This document shows, piece by piece, positions 15,753 through 24,276 of a stretch of 64,000 nt of DNA (position 1 is its first letter; each line of letters opens with the position of its first letter). The DNA comes from Amoebidium appalachense. Taxonomy: Eukaryota > Ichthyosporea. A program made the position numbers and the translations under genes. Location of the stretch: the NCBI GenBank assembly GCA_963693365.1, contig CAVNZM010000008.1, positions 5,952,001-6,016,000 of the forward strand, in the 5' to 3' direction. The notes beneath the pieces are model-generated. The model saw only the letters and a program-made list of their open reading frames with translations, did not search any database and was not told the DNA's origin.

Positions 15753-16550
15753 ATGTCTCGACTCAGCGAAGGGGCTGTTGTGCGCTGCCTCCACCTGGTG
15801 CGCACGTTTTTGGATAACGATAAGAGCAGCGCTTTGTTCATGCAGGGATACACAACGCACCACCTAGTGTTATACATCAAGCACCTGATGGAAATGGAAA
15901 CAAACGAAAAGGTCCCAGTCGAACACATTGAGAGGCTGATCTCCTGCCCCGATGAAATGTCCGAACACACGCGCTCATCGAAGAAACTGAAAAACGTCGT
16001 TACAGCAGTTCGCGAGCTGTTCCCCACACCGTGGGTTTGGAAGGGGATTGATCCAGGCACGTTTACGGTGGAGCTCGCTAGGGAGGTCCATCGCAAGGTC
16101 ATGGACGGGCTGCTCGATAGCGCTGGACGGTATCGGGTGCGCTTTGCGCTTCCCGCAGGCTGCAGTCATCAGTACCTTGCACCGTTCAAGATCGAAGAGG
16201 CTCTCAAGCGCCTGTTCGAAAGGACACGCACCGAACTCCAAGGCTGCAATGACGTTCTCGGTGCCATACAGGTCGCCGCCCGTTTCCTCGGGGAGTTCCT
16301 CTACATCCACCCGTTCAGCAACGGCAACGGGCGCGTCGCCCGTCTGTTGGTCAGCGTGCTGCTCTCGCCCTATATTGCCGTTCCCCTCTCGTTGTACACA
16401 GACCGCAGCTCCCGCGAGCGCTACCACTCGCTGCTGCTGGCCGCGCAGAGCCAGCCGCCCCCCCACGACTACTTCGAGCTGGCGGCCTTCGTGCTGGACT
16501 GCGCAAGGGCAAACCTGGTCTCGGTGTGCAACGCCCTGGATTTGGAATGA
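15753..16550 (+). CDS. Fic-domain protein
   Basis: 265 residues from the ATG at 15753; upstream in-frame codons lack ATG. The catalytic Fic motif HPFSNGNGR is intact near residues 186-194: His as general base, the GNGR loop for phosphate binding. Fic enzymes attach AMP or other phosphate-containing groups to target hydroxyl groups. The preceding helical region (residues 1-150) has no obvious family match, and I do not see a convincing inhibitory S/TxxxE(G/N) helix. Its TGA overlaps the next ATG (ATGA at 16547-16550), an arrangement normal in bacteria and some viruses but rare in nuclear genes. Target and partner are unknown. Confidence 0.88.
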   Translation: MSRLSEGAVVRCLHLVRTFLDNDKSSALFMQGYTTHHLVLYIKHLMEMETNEKVPVEHIERLISCPDEMSEHTRSSKKLKNVVTAVRELFPTPWVWKGIDPGTFTVELAREVHRKVMDGLLDSAGRYRVRFALPAGCSHQYLAPFKIEEALKRLFERTRTELQGCNDVLGAIQVAARFLGEFLYIHPFSNGNGRVARLLVSVLLSPYIAVPLSLYTDRSSRERYHSLLLAAQSQPPPHDYFELAAFVLDCARANLVSVCNALDLE

Positions 16551-17458
16551 AGCCGTCAACTCTTATCGCGCCCTACATCAACATGGACACACCCTCCCAA
16601 GCCAGGACACGTGTGCGGATCCTGCTGCCCGGGGGCGGCGTCAAGGGCTGCTTCCAAGTCGGGTTCATGCAGGGGATGCTCGCGTCGGGGCTGTACCAGG
16701 TCGACAGGGTGTACGGCACGTCCGTCGGCGCGCTGGTGGCGCCGTTCGTGGTTGCCGACCGCCTGGACGACCTGGCGCGCGAGCTGGGGAAGCTGAAGTG
16801 CGTGGAGGACATTGTGGAACCGTGGGGCGGCGCAATGGCGCTGCTTCCGAAAAGTTGGAGGACGGTTGTGGGGTCATTGCTGTACGGGGCGGCGTACAGC
16901 CGCTTCACCCTGCAGGAGCGTGCGGCGGCGCTTCTGGAGGGCATCGACGCGGACATCTACACGCGCTGCCACTGCGTCGCCTGGGACTTCCTCAACAAGA
17001 AGGAGCGGTGGTTCACAGGGCCCGAGTACCAGGTCGGCATGCGCGCGTCTTCGGCCCTTCCACTCGCGGTCCCCCCCGTCGAGTACGATGGCACCGTGTT
17101 TCTGGACGGCGGGGTCTCTGAGCTGGTGCCCCTCACCAAGGCACTCGAGGATGCCGCAGACGGGTTCGACGGCATCTACGTCACGGTGCTGTGCGACTCG
17201 CTGGCGCACTGCCCCGCAGAATCCGTGCCAAAAACGGGCATGGAGCTCTGCTATGCCCTGCAGCGTGACGCGGGCACCGAGCTAGCGGCCACCGAGTTCG
17301 CCAACCTCCGCACCCGCCTCGGAGACCGCCTCGTGGTGGTCGCTCCGGAGCGGAGGCTGTTCGCGTCGCCCATGGACGTTGACCCCGGGAAGGTCGCGCA
17401 GGCGCTTGTGGATGGCCGCACGGCGTTTGCTACCTGGGCCGCCGCGGCACGTCAATAA
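16547..17458 (+). CDS. Patatin-like phospholipase
   Basis: 303 residues if the ATG at 16547 is used (it overlaps the Fic stop), or 291 from the ATG at 16583. All patatin landmarks are present: the oxyanion-hole motif PGGGVKG near residue 28, the nucleophile elbow GTSVG near residue 57, and the catalytic Asp in DGG near residue 187. The family hydrolyses acyl chains from membrane lipids with a Ser-Asp dyad. No signal peptide is seen. Tight coupling to the Fic gene suggests co-expression. The stop TAA lies within AATAAA (17454-17459). A role in membrane breach or host lipid remodelling would be inference. Confidence 0.9.
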   Translation: MKPSTLIAPYINMDTPSQARTRVRILLPGGGVKGCFQVGFMQGMLASGLYQVDRVYGTSVGALVAPFVVADRLDDLARELGKLKCVEDIVEPWGGAMALLPKSWRTVVGSLLYGAAYSRFTLQERAAALLEGIDADIYTRCHCVAWDFLNKKERWFTGPEYQVGMRASSALPLAVPPVEYDGTVFLDGGVSELVPLTKALEDAADGFDGIYVTVLCDSLAHCPAESVPKTGMELCYALQRDAGTELAATEFANLRTRLGDRLVVVAPERRLFASPMDVDPGKVAQALVDGRTAFATWAAAARQ

Positions 17459-17459
17459 A
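17454..17459 (+). terminator. AATAAA overlapping the lipase stop codon
   Basis: The stop codon TAA is part of AATAAA. The same stop/signal overlap occurs in the decarboxylase gene at 60249-60254. Confidence 0.55.
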
Positions 17460-17504
17460 CCCACCCCGAGTCGGGTCCATATCTGTCGTCCTCGGTCACC
17501 AATC

Positions 17505-17680
17505 CGGGCTGGGGCCTGGGGGCCTGGGGGCCTGGGGGGCTGGGGTGCTGGGGGTGGCTGGGAGGGGCTCCTGTGGCGCACGTGCCACGCGTGCCTCCTG
17601 TGCCTCGCGTGCCTCGCATGCCTCGCGCTAGGTTTGGGTCGGGCTTTCTGGTTCTGTGGTGTGGCGCTGCATACGGGTGT
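17505..17680. repeat. GC-rich repeat, copy 2
   Basis: Shares GGTGGCTGGGAGGGGCTCCTG, CCACGCGTGCCTCCTGTGCC and GGTTTGGGTCGGGCTTTCTGG-like segments with copies 1 and 3. It lies between the converging lipase and nuclease genes and supplies the nuclease gene's last codons and stop. Confidence 0.8.
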
Positions 17681-18404
17681 ATCGGAGTTTGTAGCAATTC
17701 ATAACCGATGAACGATCGGATTTCCGGGGTGGGTGTCCCGGCCATGTAGTGATTCGCTTCATGCGCACCGATTTCTGCTTTCCGAGGACAGAACTGGCAT
17801 ACACGCCAAAAGTTCGAATCGGGAGCGAGGCGTTCTGATTGCAGTGGCTTGGCAGCCACAAACTATATAGGTTGAAAAGGCCAGCTGAAGATATGTAGCA
17901 CCCGGATGTGATGTGACAGCCCTTGGGCAACCATTCAGGATTTTTGCTTAGCTCATCCACGAATTCTGAGACGCACTTCCGGGTGCACACGTGTTCGCCA
18001 TTGACATCGTCCCAGCTGACAACCTCGTCCTCGCTCACATCTTGGGATTCTTGCTCCGGTGGCCTCTTGGGCTCTGTTTGGGGGAGAGGGGCCCACACCG
18101 TTTGCAGCGTGTCCGATTCGACCGTGGCCCTAATTCCCAAAATCGTCATCGTTTCGATCGCCACTTTCAAGCAATCTAGGGACGCAATATCGAACAGATG
18201 TACCCGAGGTCGATGGTTCGGACAGTAGGCTTGATAGCACAGGACCTGCCCAACGGCAGATTTCCATTTAGAAGCGCGCTTGACTTCGATGACTTCCGTG
18301 GCCGTCAGCAGGTCGATCCGTCCTGCGGGCGTGCGTACCTCAATGGTTCCACCTTCGAGCTTGGCCAGCCTATCCCTGACATATGACTCGTCGTAGGTAG
18401 CCAT
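17628..18404 (-). CDS. PD-(D/E)xK nuclease-like protein
   Basis: 258 residues; the true ATG is at 18404 (the codon before it is GTG). Residues about 15-75 carry a compact nuclease core: TPAGRIDLLT, then EVIEVKRASKWKSAVGQVLCY, giving Asp, Glu-x-Lys and a helix with Gln, the layout of small restriction-like or Holliday-junction-type nucleases. Related domains occur in large DNA viruses and mobile elements. The C-terminal half has Cys/His positions that could bind zinc (HVCTRKC, KGCHITSGC) but no family I recognise. The last residues TTEPESPTQT come from a dispersed GC-rich repeat. It converges with the lipase gene. Confidence 0.7.
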   Translation of the reverse strand: MATYDESYVRDRLAKLEGGTIEVRTPAGRIDLLTATEVIEVKRASKWKSAVGQVLCYQAYCPNHRPRVHLFDIASLDCLKVAIETMTILGIRATVESDTLQTVWAPLPQTEPKRPPEQESQDVSEDEVVSWDDVNGEHVCTRKCVSEFVDELSKNPEWLPKGCHITSGCYISSAGLFNLYSLWLPSHCNQNASLPIRTFGVYASSVLGKQKSVRMKRITTWPGHPPRKSDRSSVMNCYKLRYTRMQRHTTEPESPTQT

Positions 18405-18454
18405 CACTTACAACACAAGAAAATAAAAATCACCCCCAGTCGATTGTTGGTTGC

Positions 18455-18650
18455 CAGTGGGTGGCTGGGGGTGGCTGGGAGGGGCCTGTGTGTACTGGGG
18501 GTGGCTGGGAGGGGCCTGTGTGCACCGGTGCCCCATCAGCCACGCGTGCCTCCTGTGCCTCGCGTGCCTCACGCGCCCCTCCCAGCCACCCGGGCTAGTT
18601 TCGGGTCCGATTCGGGCTCCCCGGTTCTTTGGTGTGCTGCTGCATGTGCC
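18455..18650. repeat. GC-rich hairpin repeat, copy 3
   Basis: Two tandem GGTGGCTGGGAGGGGCCTGTG blocks pair with GCGCCCCTCCCAGCCACC near 18580. It lies between the nuclease start and the C2H2 gene, whose stop and tail it encodes. Confidence 0.8.
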
Positions 18651-18891
18651 GCTTGAGGCTCAAGGCATACCGAAACTGACGCCCGCACCCCGCATGCGCG
18701 CACACGTGCCGCAGAATCCCCGCATGCCTGTCGCTGTGCGCCGCAAAGTTGCTGTTGCGGGTGGTGGAGTAGCCGCAACCGTCGACTGTGCACCGATACA
18801 CCTTGTACTCCTTGACCATGACTGGGCCTAGCTCAGACCTGCACGTGCATGGAAACATTATGTTACTGAAGGAACGGAAAATATTTTCCAT
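18595..18891 (-). CDS. Small C2H2 zinc-finger protein
   Basis: 98 residues from the ATG at 18891. Two fingers: YRCTVDGCGYSTTRNSNFAAH followed by HAGILRHVCAHAGCG with its HMQQH end, i.e. CxxxxC...HxxxH spacing in both. This is a likely DNA- or RNA-binding regulator. It is transcribed divergently from the SF3 helicase gene, so it may regulate it. The tail TKEPGSPNRTRN is encoded by a dispersed repeat, like the tail of the nuclease at 17628. Confidence 0.8.
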   Translation of the reverse strand: MENIFRSFSNIMFPCTCRSELGPVMVKEYKVYRCTVDGCGYSTTRNSNFAAHSDRHAGILRHVCAHAGCGRQFRYALSLKRHMQQHTKEPGSPNRTRN

Positions 18892-18986
18892 GGTCACGGA
18901 CTCTGTCACTGCAGGTCGCTGCTGATTTGCCTGAGGGGCTGATGGTGGGTGACCTGTCTCCCTTGCTCCGCAGGCCCGCACGCAGG

Positions 18987-18994
18987 TATATAAG
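18987..18994 (+). promoter_or_regulatory. TATA box TATATAAG before helicase gene
   Basis: GCAGGTATATAAGCACGC lies 97 bases before the helicase ATG. An almost identical GCAGGTATATAAGGAGC precedes the T5orf172 gene. It sits in the divergent spacer shared with the C2H2 gene. Both coding starts are flanked by the palindrome GAAAATATTTTC (near 18880 and 19059). Confidence 0.6.
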
Positions 18995-19083
18995 CACGCA
19001 CCCGACCGGTTCCGGTCACAGTCTTGATCTTTGCTTCGAGTGTGACAGGCGACGACGAGAAAATATTTTCTATACAACCTGTA

Positions 19084-20517
19084 ATGCTGGCGACACCTAC
19101 CTCTAAGCGGCAGCGCGGGGACGCCGAAGCCATGGTCGCCCGCCGCCTATTCCTGGCTACTAACGACGGACAACCACGCTTTGTGTCTTCAAGTTGCATT
19201 GGTCGCTGGGCTGACTTGAACCACATTATGCAGTTCCTACAGTCAAAGGTGGCAAGTGTGGTACATGCAAGCAACACGTACATCGTCAAGCTCAGCAGCG
19301 GCAGCAAGTCAGTTTTTGAGATCATGGGGAAGGACGCAGTCGCTACCAAGTTGGCCTCGATGCAGTTTCTGTACATCACAACAGACAAGAAGGGAAACCC
19401 AGTGGAGAATTGGTACAAGGGTGAGAACTACCTGCGCGAGCCTGTGTGCACGTGGTTTGAGCGTATTGTTTTTGACCCCTCCGATCCCAACTGCACCTCC
19501 GAGGACAACCTGTACAACTTCAACACGTACAAGGGCATGACCTTTGACCCCATTGACGGGTTCAGAGTGGAGATCGACCGGGTGAGACCAATGCTTTGGC
19601 ATTTGGAGAGGGTGATGGCAGCTGACAACCCCGTAATGGGAGATTTCCTCACTACCTGGTGTGCCCACATCATCCAACACCCAGGGACCAAGCCCGACAG
19701 TTGTTGTCTGTTTATTTCCAAACAGGGAACAGGCAAAGGTGTCTTCTGGACCATATTTTCCAAGCTGCTCGGCGAGCGCCTCGTGGTCACCGTGAACAGC
19801 AAGCATCGCTTGGTCGGAAACTTCAACAACCACTTGGCAGACAGGCTGTTGGTGCTGGTGGATGAAGTCATGTTTGGTGGTGAACATGCAGTCAACAACC
19901 AGCTCAAGAACATGATAACCGATACCACCATGGTAATCGAGCGTAAGGGTATTGACTCAATGACCCGCCGGTCTTGCGAACGTTACGTCTTCATGTCAAA
20001 CGAAGAGTGGCCGCTGCGCGTTGAGGCAAGCGACCGAAGAAGCGCCTGTTTCGAAGTGTCACCTATGAAAGTCGGTGATTCCGAATACTTCAGCAACCTC
20101 AGGGCCCACTTTGACGACAAAACTAACCTTGAGCACCTTTTTCATTTCTTCTACCAGCATCGCCCAAACGGAAATCCCGTGGCTTTGTTCCTTCCACCAC
20201 CCGATTCCACACTCAAGGACGAGCTAAAAGCCATGTGCCGCGACGACTACGTTACCTTCCTGAAAGATCTTGTGGCCTGTCGGAATGGATGCGAACACAT
20301 GGGTGTCTCTGATGGAACAGTCACCGACTCAGCGAATATGCTGAATTTGTTCAAGGAGTGGTGCGAGAAAAACGGCAAGGACCCCAAAAGAGCAAGCTTG
20401 ACCATAATGGGCAGAACACTCAAAAGGGTGTTTGGCGAAAGGGTTTCAGTTCACGTCCCCAACTCCACCCCCACCAAAGGCTACCGGGTAGCTTTTGCCA
20501 AGGTCGTAGAACATTAA
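19084..20517 (+). CDS. Superfamily 3 helicase (D5-like / DUF5906 type)
   Basis: 477 residues from the ATG at 19084; the frame is open further up but has no ATG. Walker A SKQGTGKG is near residue 214, Walker B LLVLVDEV near 256, and motif C with its Asn in VFMSNEEWP near 302, followed by the arginine-rich SDRRSACFEVS. This order defines SF3 replicative helicases of viruses, virophages and plasmids. The N-terminal 200 residues lack a recognisable primase active site. The C-terminus (about residues 380-477) resembles the winged-helix end of such helicases. It is the one replication-core gene in the cluster. An iteron-rich region follows its stop by 19 bases. Predicted role: origin unwinding for an episome or integrated viral element. 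Confidence 0.92.
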   Translation: MLATPTSKRQRGDAEAMVARRLFLATNDGQPRFVSSSCIGRWADLNHIMQFLQSKVASVVHASNTYIVKLSSGSKSVFEIMGKDAVATKLASMQFLYITTDKKGNPVENWYKGENYLREPVCTWFERIVFDPSDPNCTSEDNLYNFNTYKGMTFDPIDGFRVEIDRVRPMLWHLERVMAADNPVMGDFLTTWCAHIIQHPGTKPDSCCLFISKQGTGKGVFWTIFSKLLGERLVVTVNSKHRLVGNFNNHLADRLLVLVDEVMFGGEHAVNNQLKNMITDTTMVIERKGIDSMTRRSCERYVFMSNEEWPLRVEASDRRSACFEVSPMKVGDSEYFSNLRAHFDDKTNLEHLFHFFYQHRPNGNPVALFLPPPDSTLKDELKAMCRDDYVTFLKDLVACRNGCEHMGVSDGTVTDSANMLNLFKEWCEKNGKDPKRASLTIMGRTLKRVFGERVSVHVPNSTPTKGYRVAFAKVVEH

Positions 20518-20535
20518 ACACCATGACGGTGCTAA

Positions 20536-20796
20536 TAGACACATAGACAGCTAGACACTTGACCCCGTACCTGTGGTAGGATGCCCCATGGACACCATTT
20601 GTATAGTAGGAATCGGATATTTTTACTCTTCCCCCCCGACCGCCAATCCTGCTGTCTATGTGTCTATCTGTCTATGAACTCCTTATTTCATATATGTATT
20701 AACTATATTTATATATAAAAATGTATAGACACATACTAGTCACAAGCATTCCTCTAGACAGATCCGCTAGACAGGTCCATAGACACCTTCTAGACA
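20536..20796. other. Iteron-rich candidate replication origin
   Basis: TAGACA occurs at 20536, 20544 and 20552, spaced exactly 8 bases. Its complement TGTCTA occurs at 20653, 20661 and 20669, again spaced 8 bases. TAGACA returns at 20726, 20755, 20768, 20780 and 20791. The first two triplets form an inverted repeat, and an AT-rich stretch (20681-20725) lies beside them. The position just after the helicase gene fits an origin; function is inference. Confidence 0.5.
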
Positions 20797-20890
20797 CCAT
20801 CGAAAAATGTCAACCGGGCAACCAACTCGTGTGAAGTCCGCCTGGTGCGGCCCAGGAATAAAAATTACAAACTTAACCCCCCTCCCCCCC

Positions 20891-21145
20891 CTACCACCTG
20901 TACACCAGCACGCCGGCCAGCAGCACGAGCAGCACCATGCATGCAAGCGCTATGCCCCTCCACATCGAAGCGCTCTTGAGCTGTGCATCATGGTCGTCCA
21001 ATGAAGTGCCCATGTAGAGCATGAAGCGCGTGCTGTTGTCGATGGTCAGGTGGTACTCGTGCGGGTCGGCGGCAATGTCATCCCTGCGCACCCACGAGTT
21101 ACTCGGGTTGTCAAATCTCAGGTTTGCAATGTTCGGAGAAGTCAT
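20891..21145 (-). CDS. Small C-terminal membrane-anchored protein
   Basis: 84 residues from the ATG at 21145 (103 from an upstream ATG at 21202). The body is hydrophilic and acidic (RRDDIAADPHEYHLTID). A single strongly hydrophobic segment, ALACMVLLVLLAGVLVY, ends at the C-terminus, suggesting a tail-anchored or type II single-pass protein. No family is recognised. Part of the membrane segment is duplicated at 21466-21519. Confidence 0.65.
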   Translation of the reverse strand: MTSPNIANLRFDNPSNSWVRRDDIAADPHEYHLTIDNSTRFMLYMGTSLDDHDAQLKSASMWRGIALACMVLLVLLAGVLVYRW

Positions 21146-21465
21146 ACCTTCCGAAGAGATAGTTTGGAGCGCCTCCTCCCCAGCAACTCGGGGAGCACAC
21201 ACAGAGATTATGCATCGCAGTGCTAATGGAACCTAAAAACCGCTGGGACGTAGGGCGCGCCAAGACGGAGGACGCACTGCTACAATGATCTTTGGCAACC
21301 TTGTTTTTCTTTGTCATATATATGGTCAATTTGATAGCTGTTCGATCTTGTGTCCAGAGCGGTGGTTGTAAAAGGCAACAACAACAACCCACTGCAAGTG
21401 TCACAAAGGGCACGCTGTCGGTGCATTAACACAAACAACAAGACCCCCCCCCCCCCCCCCCCTGA

Positions 21466-21519
21466 GCGCCAGCACGCGGCAAGCAGCACGAGCAGCACCA
21501 TGCATGCAAGCGCTACGGT
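21466..21519 (-). pseudogene. Partial duplicate of the membrane segment
   Basis: On the minus strand this encodes ALACMVLLVLLA, matching the end of the gene at 20891-21145, then runs into a poly-C/G tract. It is a fragment of a former second copy. Confidence 0.65.
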
Positions 21520-21599
21520 CCACAACACAGGTGTGGAAGAGGAAGTGGCAATTTTTATTTACTGGTCGTGTCCAGCACGGCTGCGCTTCTCAGGGCTGA

Positions 21600-21865
21600 C
21601 AGCTATCGCGTTTTGATTGGTGTAATCATGACTAAGATCAAAATTGGCCAGATCGGATATGCAAATCTACCAATCAAATTAATTATCGCGGTGGCTCACT
21701 TCAATGCTGTCAGAATTTTGCGAACCAATCACATTAGCTCAACCTAGATCAATTGGGAATCAATCCCTGCCAACCAATCAGCGCGAGAATTGATCTCCAA
21801 TCAAATGGCGCTGTGGACATGCCATACCGGTCCCTTCTGAAAACTGATCCTACATAAAAGACCAA
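21600..21865 (+). promoter_or_regulatory. CCAAT-rich promoter of the MYND gene
   Basis: At least seven CCAAT/ATTGG elements (TTGATTGGTG, ACCAATCAAA, ACCAATCACA, CCAATCAGCG and others), then CATAAAAG near 21853 as a TATA-like box. The coding start follows at 22031. This style matches the arm genes more than the short promoters of the viral-type cluster. Confidence 0.5.
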
Positions 21866-22030
21866 CACAAGGCCAACCCTGTCACTTTCACGTTTTCACA
21901 CATTCTCCCTCACAACGACTCCCGGCCAAACGATTGTTGCCAGACATTTCACCACGTCCCTCTTTCTCGCCCTTTCTTAGCGGATCGTTTCACTAGACAA
22001 ATCACCACACGCTGGCATTCACGCACAAGC

Positions 22031-23440
22031 ATGGACCAAACACCTGAAGAGGCCGTGGCTTTGCCTTTCATCGTCCAGCCCCCCGGCTCGGACACGGACA
22101 AGGTCGTCGTCTATGCTGTGGACGACAAGTATCGGCTCCACCGGGACCCTGTCAGCGCTCGGCTGCTGGAAGTTGCGAGAGACGGCGACCTCCGCATCTT
22201 CGAAACACGGGAGAGCTTCGCTGCGTTCCGTTCAGTCCTTGAAAACGACATGAAAACTTTGCTGCTGCATTTGGAGAGACAACCCCACGGGCCTGGGCGG
22301 GTGCCGCCCCTCTGGGACACTTGTCTGCACTCCATCGCGTTCCCAATGTACGCCGCCTTCCAGCGCTACGTGCTGGGGAAGCCGGACCATGAGGCTCTCC
22401 ACGAGGGCACGCTCGGTCAAGGGGTTCAGGACTTCTTCATGCTCGTGGGGACGGCGCTATGCGAGCGGTCCGGTCTCAAGGCCCGACCCCCTGCCCACTT
22501 CAGTCAAGAGCCGGCCACTTCCGCCTTGGGTACGTATACGTTATGCAAGGACATTGACGACGTGGTGTACAATGATTGGGCTAACCGGGCCGTCGAGCAC
22601 TTTGTGAACGAGTTGCCTTCCGTGTCATGTCTCCAGTGCCGCTCGCCCGTCGACACAAAGAAGTGCACCCGCTGCAGAAACGCCTACTTCTGCAATGACA
22701 TCTGTATGAAACAAAAGTGGCCCGAGCACAAGAAGGACTGCAAGGAGCAACCCACCCACCAAGACCCAACGGTGTCGAAAAACGAGGTCGTGGTCTACAC
22801 CATGGACAGCCACTTGCGTTTCCACTCGGACCCGGTCTGCAACCTGATGCTAAAAGTTCTGGAGTGCGGCGACCTGCGTGTGTTTCGCAACAAGGAGCGC
22901 TACATGGAATGCGAGGCTACCCTGGCGGGCGAGATGCGTGCTATAGAGGAGCGGAGATGGGTGAACGACCCAACGGTGACTGCGGCCGAACGCAACATGG
23001 CTGCCTACTTCGCGTGTTTTAGGCACTACTGTGTCTTCCACCGCTACGTGCTGGAGGAGCGGGACTACAATGCCCTCTATGCCGGAAACATCAGCACGGG
23101 CGCCGGTATTGTCTTCAGAATGATGCTTCATGTACTGTGCGCGTCTTCCGGCCTCGAGCACACCACGCCCGAGGCTGTTGTGCAGATTGCGGAGTTTGCG
23201 GTGAGCAGTCTTCCCGTGTCCACGGAGTACGACATGGACAACATGTGTATGTATGAATGGTGCAACCGGGCCGTCAAGCACTTCATCGACAAGCTGCCCT
23301 CTGTCGTCTGTGCCACCTGCGGCTCGACCGGGCGCACCAAGAAGTGCTCGGCCTGTAAGCACGTCTACTACTGCAGCAGGGACTGCCAGACCCGCGATTG
23401 GGGTGAGCACAAGAAGGACTGCCAGAAGCAGGGCCCGTAG
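22031..23440 (+). CDS. Tandem-duplicated MYND zinc-finger protein
   Basis: 469 residues made of two homologous halves of about 230 residues. Each begins with VVVYxxD...RxHxDPV, has a middle with RYVL and a NRAV(E/K)HF(V/I) block, and ends in a MYND finger (about residues 198-237 and 426-463). Both fingers keep the ligand order CxxC...CxxC...YxCxxxC...HxxxC (CLQC, CTRC, YFCNDIC, HKKDC; CATC, CSAC, YYCSRDC, HKKDC). MYND fingers bind proline-rich peptides and act in transcriptional repressors. The region before each finger is not recognised. Proline-rich partners exist in the window (coiled-coil genes), but a link is speculation. AATAAA lies at 23712. Confidence 0.88.
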   Translation: MDQTPEEAVALPFIVQPPGSDTDKVVVYAVDDKYRLHRDPVSARLLEVARDGDLRIFETRESFAAFRSVLENDMKTLLLHLERQPHGPGRVPPLWDTCLHSIAFPMYAAFQRYVLGKPDHEALHEGTLGQGVQDFFMLVGTALCERSGLKARPPAHFSQEPATSALGTYTLCKDIDDVVYNDWANRAVEHFVNELPSVSCLQCRSPVDTKKCTRCRNAYFCNDICMKQKWPEHKKDCKEQPTHQDPTVSKNEVVVYTMDSHLRFHSDPVCNLMLKVLECGDLRVFRNKERYMECEATLAGEMRAIEERRWVNDPTVTAAERNMAAYFACFRHYCVFHRYVLEERDYNALYAGNISTGAGIVFRMMLHVLCASSGLEHTTPEAVVQIAEFAVSSLPVSTEYDMDNMCMYEWCNRAVKHFIDKLPSVVCATCGSTGRTKKCSACKHVYYCSRDCQTRDWGEHKKDCQKQGP

Positions 23441-23484
23441 GGGATGGCCGTGGTGATGCTGTGTCTGTGTGCTCTTTTACGGAA

Positions 23485-23641
23485 CTTATTTCGTGACAAG
23501 CGATAGAATTCATTCGGGGTTGTTGTAGAATCGTATATTTATTATTGATGTAATCTCGGGTACTTGTTTCGTGTGCAAGCGATAGAATTCATTCGGGGTT
23601 GTTGTAGAATCGTATATTTGTCATTGATGTAACCTCGGGTT
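23485..23641. repeat. Two-copy ~78-bp repeat in MYND 3' region
   Basis: Two copies containing GATAGAATTCATTCGGGGTT, TGTTGTAGAATCGTATATTT and ATTGATGTAA. Probably 3' UTR. Confidence 0.85.
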
Positions 23642-23719
23642 GTCAAACTTAATTCGGGTCGGTGGTTATGTGCATAATGGTATGTGATTTTTCCAACATC
23701 GATATCGACAGAATAAATC

Positions 23720-24190
23720 TCAGTCCGTTTTCCGCTTTACTCGCACGCTCTGTCGGAGCACCAGTCTCCGGTATTTCGGCATGAGCGCGTCGGCATACAC
23801 GTACTTCTCAATACGCCTATGACCTCTCCTTTTTGACCGACCTCTTCGGTGTGGCATGCCCCTTGTCCGAAAAATGTCCATCTCCGACTGCGAAAACACC
23901 CTAGTGAAACCACTTTCTCCCCTTACACCCTGCGGCACATTGGTTGCTGGTCCACGCGCCCTCCTCGAGCTCGAGATACACCTTGCGCCACCCGGGCTCT
24001 GCGCGCTTGATCTCGCACGCCACCACAATGTCTCCCGGGCGCACACCTGCAGTCCACATGCTAGTGCAGCAGCGCACGCTCAGCACCTCACATCCCGAGT
24101 CGGCCCCGCGCACACACACACCGAAACACGCAAGCGTGCACTCATGGTCGTGCAGCGCCTCGAGAACTGGCACCTTGCGGGCGAGTGTGC
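23720..24190 (-). pseudogene. Possible broken minus-strand gene
   Basis: One minus frame (24187 to 23901) reads protein-like: GADSGCEVLSVRCC, then RPGDIVVACEIKRAEPGWR and YLELEEGAW. A second frame continues to 23720 with a basic tail (RRGRSKRRGHRR...). No ATG exists for the first frame after the likely shared TATA box at 24218, and joining them needs a tiny 41-base intron or a frameshift. I cannot decide; it may be decayed. Confidence 0.25.
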
Positions 24191-24217
24191 GCCGACGCAG
24201 GCGCAAGTCGGGAAGGG

Positions 24218-24225
24218 TATAAAAA
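24218..24225 (+). promoter_or_regulatory. TATA box TATAAAAA
   Basis: GGGTATAAAAAGCC lies 59 bases before the ATG at 24277. The GGGTATAAAA form recurs inside the T5orf172 gene at 25441. Confidence 0.6.
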
Positions 24226-24276
24226 GCCGTGTTGGACGCGGAGAGCTGCCAGTCTGCATCTGCACCAGAATTGAAC

